This document shows, piece after piece, positions 52,380 through 55,346 of a stretch of DNA of 55,346 bases. Origin of the DNA: Erysipelotrichaceae bacterium (GTDB lineage: Bacteria > Bacillota_I > Bacilli_A > Erysipelotrichales > Erysipelotrichaceae); NCBI GenBank assembly GCA_015058875.1, contig SVBN01000009.1, positions 1-55,346 on the forward strand. Direction: 5' to 3'. A model generated the notes under the pieces. It ran no database searches and was not told where the DNA came from. It saw nothing but the letters and a program-made list of their open reading frames with translations. A program made the translations under genes and the position numbers. Positions within the stretch are counted from its first letter, which is position 1; each line of letters opens with the position of its first letter.

Positions 52380-52410
52380 ACAGTCTGATTTCAGGATCAG
52401 GCTGTTTTTC
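52380..52410 (+). terminator. Rho-independent terminator of the M20 peptidase gene
   Basis: ACAGTCTGAT pairs with ATCAGGCTGT (one mismatch) and is followed by TTTTTC. Confidence 0.85.
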
Positions 52411-52447
52411 TGACGGGTATAATAGAGTCAGCCATACGGGGGAATAT

Positions 52448-53800
52448 ATGAACATACTGACAATCAACGGATCACCTTCCGGAGACGCAAGCATTACATT
52501 GCAGACCATGCTGTATCTGCAGCAGCTGTTTCCGGGTCACATTTATGCACAGCTGAACGCCTCACAGAGCATCCGGGCATTGGAAAAGGATTTTTCCGCT
52601 GCGGAAGAAGTGCTGAAGGAAGCGGATCTGATTGTATTCTGCTATCCGGTTTATACCTTTCTTGTGCCTTCCCAGCTGCACCGGTTTCTGGAACTGATCG
52701 AAGAGCATGAGATGGATCTGTCCGGGAAATATGCGGTGCAGATTTCCACGTCCAAGCATTTTTATGATGTGACCGCACACCGCTTCATTAAAGAGAGATG
52801 CTCTGATTTCGGAATGAAATATATTGACGGCCTGTCCGCGGATATGGAGGATCTGCTTTCAAAGAAGGGACAGCAGGAAGCGGAAGCTTTCTTTGCCCAT
52901 GTGCTCTGGTGCACGGAACATGATTATTATGAAAAACTGCCGGAGAAAAATACAGAAACATTTATTGCGGATCAGGTGACTGTTCCGGAGGCGGAAACGG
53001 AAAAGAAAAGCGGTCATCAGATCGTCATTGTGACGGATCTTGCCGAAGAACAGGAGAATCTTTCTGAGATGATCGACCGCTTCCGCAGTATTTCCGCTTA
53101 TCCCTGCAGAATCGTCAACCTGCATGACTTCCCGTTTGCGGGAGGATGCCTCGGATGTTTCCACTGTGCGTCCGACGGCGTATGCATTTATAAAGACGGT
53201 TTTGATACTTTCCTGCGGGAACAGATCCAGAACGCGGATGCGACGGTATACGCATTTACGATCAAAGATCATTCCATGGGGCACCGGTTCCGTCTGTACG
53301 ATGACCGTCAGTTCTGCAACGGTCACAGAACCGTCACGATGGGAAAACCGGTCGGATATCTGATTGACGGAAAGCTGAGCGCGGAGGAAAACCTGAAGAT
53401 ATTGATGAAGGCGAGGGCACAGGTCGGCGGAAACTATCTTGCCGGAATTGCCTGCAATGAAGCGGATGGAAATGAACGCATCGATCAGCTTGCGGATAAC
53501 CTTGCATATGCCCTGGAACATGATTACAATCAGCCGGCAGATTTCTACGGGGTCGGCGGAATGAAGATATTCCGTGATCTGATTTATCAGATGCAGGGCA
53601 TGATGAAGGAAGATCACCGGTTCTACAAAGAACACGGTTTCTACGATTTCCCGCAGAAGCGGAAGGGGATGATCCTCGGCATGTATCTGGTCGGATTGAT
53701 GATGAACAATCCGAAGCTGAAAAATAAAATGAACATGACCGACGGCATGTTAATGCCGTACCGGAAGATCATTAAAAAAGCAGGAAAAAAGAAGAAATAA
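52448..53800 (+). CDS. Tandem NAD(P)H-dependent FMN-reductase-like protein
   Basis: The 450-residue protein joins two flavodoxin-fold reductase domains. The first (about 1-165) opens MNILTINGSPSGDASITLQTM and has VFCYPVYTFLVPSQLHRFLELI. The second (about 190-400) opens QIVIVTDLAEEQENLSEMI and carries the cysteine-containing GGCLGCFHCASDGVCIYKD typical of the iron-sulfur/FMN flavodoxin relatives. A basic C-terminal tail follows. Single-domain reductases of about 180-200 residues are usual. Each half keeps FMN-binding features, so both could act. GGGGGAA precedes the ATG. Confidence 0.8.
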   Translation: MNILTINGSPSGDASITLQTMLYLQQLFPGHIYAQLNASQSIRALEKDFSAAEEVLKEADLIVFCYPVYTFLVPSQLHRFLELIEEHEMDLSGKYAVQISTSKHFYDVTAHRFIKERCSDFGMKYIDGLSADMEDLLSKKGQQEAEAFFAHVLWCTEHDYYEKLPEKNTETFIADQVTVPEAETEKKSGHQIVIVTDLAEEQENLSEMIDRFRSISAYPCRIVNLHDFPFAGGCLGCFHCASDGVCIYKDGFDTFLREQIQNADATVYAFTIKDHSMGHRFRLYDDRQFCNGHRTVTMGKPVGYLIDGKLSAEENLKILMKARAQVGGNYLAGIACNEADGNERIDQLADNLAYALEHDYNQPADFYGVGGMKIFRDLIYQMQGMMKEDHRFYKEHGFYDFPQKRKGMILGMYLVGLMMNNPKLKNKMNMTDGMLMPYRKIIKKAGKKKK

Positions 53801-53807
53801 ATGAAAG

Positions 53808-53829
53808 CAGGCTGCCTGAGGCAGCCTGC
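53808..53829. terminator. Bidirectional terminator
   Basis: GCAGGCTGCC-tga-GGCAGCCTGC is a perfect 10-bp hairpin between converging genes; T-rich flanks are weak on both sides. Confidence 0.7.
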
Positions 53830-53836
53830 CGCTGTT

Positions 53837-54349
53837 TCAATAGATCAGCTCGGAAGGGATGAGATATAAATACGGCGCGGTAAACAGTGCCAGATGCAAT
53901 GCAGTCCGCTTTGCCTGCTCTGCGGTAAGAGTCGGATCTTTCTTCAGAATTCTGAAATCAATTGCATAAATGCAGAAGCCGGAAATCAGAATGGAAAACA
54001 CCACGGTAAGAAACGATTCGAAGGAATAGAACGGCTGCATGCCCAAACCGTAGGAGATGTGATGCCAGAAGGAGCCGTGCATACTTCCGGATACATCCAG
54101 CATCAGAAAGAGAAACAATGCGCCGATGAAATCCGACAGGAATCCGGCAAGGCAGATTTTCCATGAATGGCGGAATGCGGTCTCCTTTGATTCCGGGATA
54201 TTCTGATGCTTCAGGGAAAGATAAGTCACAAGAAAATCAATGCCGAAATTGGCGGGAATCAGGATCAGCCACAGCGGAACTGCAATCCATGGCAGCAGCC
54301 ATATCGGCAGGAGTATATTGTACATTCTGAACTCAGTTCTCTTCTTCAT
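53837..54349 (-). CDS. Hypothetical membrane protein
   Basis: The 170-residue protein has four to five membrane helices (around IWLLPWIAVPLWLILIP, FLSDFIGALFLFLML, FLTVVFSILISGFCIYAID and LALFTAPYLYLIPS) and short charged loops. I do not recognise a family. I chose the ATG at 54349, which has GGAGG 9 bases upstream; the frame continues upstream over the regulator's end without such a site. It is transcribed toward the flavin reductase from the MarR gene's side and may be co-transcribed with that regulator. Confidence 0.65.
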   Translation of the reverse strand: MKKRTEFRMYNILLPIWLLPWIAVPLWLILIPANFGIDFLVTYLSLKHQNIPESKETAFRHSWKICLAGFLSDFIGALFLFLMLDVSGSMHGSFWHHISYGLGMQPFYSFESFLTVVFSILISGFCIYAIDFRILKKDPTLTAEQAKRTALHLALFTAPYLYLIPSELIY

Positions 54350-54407
54350 GAACCGATCCTCCGGGATTGTTATCATCATAGCATTGCATGAAAAAAATGA
54401 CAGACTT

Positions 54408-55088
54408 TCATCTGTCATCGGATTCCGGACGTTCCGGTTTTCTGCTGTCAAGAATCTTCTGAAGAAGCGCTCTCAGCGTTTCTTTATCTTCCGTGTCAAG
54501 CATGCTGAAGAATTCCGGATGATCGTCTTCGGCAGATTCTTTCGCCTGCAGCGTAATCAGGGATGCTCTTCTGTCATCGGAATCCTTTGAGCGGCTGATC
54601 AGCTCCTTTTCCTCCATCTTGGCAAGGATTTCACTGATGGAGCCGGGCTGGATGTCCAGCAGCTGCTGAAGTGCTTTCTGTCCCATGGTTCCGCCGTTTT
54701 CATCCAGTATGCGGATGATTCTGTCCTGGGTGGATCCGAAGCGGCGCTTTCTTCCATGGCGCATCTCCCGGGCACATGCCGCAAACAATCCTTCCAGATC
54801 ATCCGGGTCATGCGGCATTTCTCTTCTGTGATGACGGAAGGGCGGCCGCTCTTCCCCATGGAAACGTGGTTCTGCGAAATCATCCTGCGGAAAACGGTTC
54901 CTGCGGCAGCCTTCCTCAGGTCTGCCTTCAGGCATATCCGGACATCTTCGTTCTCCTCTTTCCTGTTCGCTGCGGGCATATTCCATATGGTTTTCCTCAT
55001 AATATCCGGGACCGCGTCCGCAGCGGTGCTGATCTGCGGGATGATGATTTCTGAACTGCGGGCAGATTTTTTCGTTTTCTTCTTTCAT
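54408..55088 (-). CDS. MarR-family regulator with His/Cys-rich N-terminal extension
   Basis: The 226-residue protein has a winged helix-turn-helix in its C-terminal half: TQDRIIRILDENGGTMGQKALQQLLDIQPGSISEILAKMEEKELISRS, with the wing ending SDDRRASLITL. The first 100 residues are an unusual low-complexity extension rich in His, Cys, Arg and Glu (PADQHRCGRGPGY, ERRCPDMPEG, PPFRHHRRE), which could bind metals. Most MarR proteins are about 140 residues. Its own promoter is flanked by two inverted copies of TAGGTACCTTGA, so it probably represses itself. AAAGGAG precedes the ATG. Confidence 0.8.
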   Translation of the reverse strand: MKEENEKICPQFRNHHPADQHRCGRGPGYYEENHMEYARSEQERGERRCPDMPEGRPEEGCRRNRFPQDDFAEPRFHGEERPPFRHHRREMPHDPDDLEGLFAACAREMRHGRKRRFGSTQDRIIRILDENGGTMGQKALQQLLDIQPGSISEILAKMEEKELISRSKDSDDRRASLITLQAKESAEDDHPEFFSMLDTEDKETLRALLQKILDSRKPERPESDDR

Positions 55089-55107
55089 AGTACTCCTTTC
55101 AATAATT

Positions 55108-55172
55108 TAGGTACCTTGATAAATGGTACGCACATAATGTAGCAGAGCGGGTGGACGGTGTCAAGGTACCTA
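55108..55172 (-). promoter_or_regulatory. marR-type promoter flanked by two operator copies
   Basis: TAGGTACCTTGA at 55108-55119 and its exact reverse complement TCAAGGTACCTA at 55161-55172 form a 12-bp inverted repeat 41 bp apart. On the minus strand the second copy ends in TTGACA, which serves as a -35 box 17 bp before TACATT. Both operator sites thus bracket the promoter. Each core AGGTACCT is itself palindromic. Confidence 0.75.
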
Positions 55173-55322
55173 AACAAAAATATGGTGATCTGACTGAAAA
55201 ATGAAAAAAAATTATATATATATGGTTTGGGTGTCAAAAGTCATAAATGTATAGAAGTATAGCTGAGACAAAACATGGCGGATGGTAAAATTGAATGCAG
55301 ATAGGCAAAGGTGGTATTGCAT

Positions 55323-55346
55323 ATGGCATTCAGATCGCATGTTTCA
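55323..55346 (+). CDS. Start of an unknown gene running out of the window
   Basis: Only ATG and seven further codons (MAFRSHVS) are visible. An AAAGGTGG-like ribosome site lies about 8 bases upstream. Nothing can be said of its product. The stretch before it (55173-55322) is AT-rich and non-coding. Confidence 0.35.

Overview
The window looks like chromosomal DNA of a low-to-mid GC Gram-positive gut Firmicute, most likely Erysipelotrichales. The grounds are purine-rich Shine-Dalgarno sites, many Cof-type HAD phosphatases, a mannose-family PTS, comFA/comFC, ispD and a yybP-ykoY riboswitch. I saw no rRNA, tRNA or CRISPR array. The taxonomic call is inference from gene content only.

Layout. 1-1.8 kb: a mannose-family PTS operon (EIIA, EIIB, partial EIIC). 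1.95-6.3 kb: a tight four-gene sensory operon made of a sugar-binding protein, histidine kinase, response regulator and a second solute-binding protein. The same 6-2-6 palindrome lies upstream of both operons. 6.3-14.5 kb, all minus strand: DUF1905 protein, alpha/beta hydrolase, Cof phosphatase, glgB, comFC, comFA, an MFS transporter and ispD. 14.5-19.5 kb: HAD phosphatase, C39-like exported protein, a fucose-isomerase-like gene with a DUF4867 partner, and a TnpB transposon that truncated the DUF4867 gene and is itself frameshifted. 20.0-22.1 kb: a strong promoter, a yybP-ykoY (Mn2+) riboswitch and a terminator, then hflK-hflC. 22.4-31.3 kb: glycosyltransferase, IlvD/Edd dehydratase, Cof phosphatase, ferredoxin-type aldo/keto reductase, a split O-acetyltransferase pair and glgA. 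31.4-35.2 kb: an IS110-family element nested in an IS30-family element bounded by 15-bp direct repeats. 35.3-41.2 kb: an HPr-D-lactate dehydrogenase fusion, 6-phospho-beta-glucosidase, a DAC-like protein, Cof phosphatase and a PrsW-like protease. 41.3-46.5 kb: a LysR regulator divergent from a redox operon (two flavodoxins, one a lipoprotein; an NTF2-like protein; an SDR; two aldo/keto reductases). 46.6-55.3 kb: phosphoribosyltransferase, TelA-like protein, PHP phosphatase, acetyltransferase, Cof phosphatase, ArsC-like protein, M20 peptidase, tandem flavin reductase, a membrane protein and a MarR regulator with paired operators.

Common themes are PTS sugar uptake and its sensing, glycogen storage (glgA, glgB), mixed-acid fermentation and flavin/NADPH redox chemistry. 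The most unusual items are the HPr-D-LDH fusion, a glycogen synthase with a C-terminal SCP2-like domain, a manganese riboswitch ahead of hflKC, the four-protein sugar-sensing operon with a shared operator, and a DAC-like protein with a changed signature.
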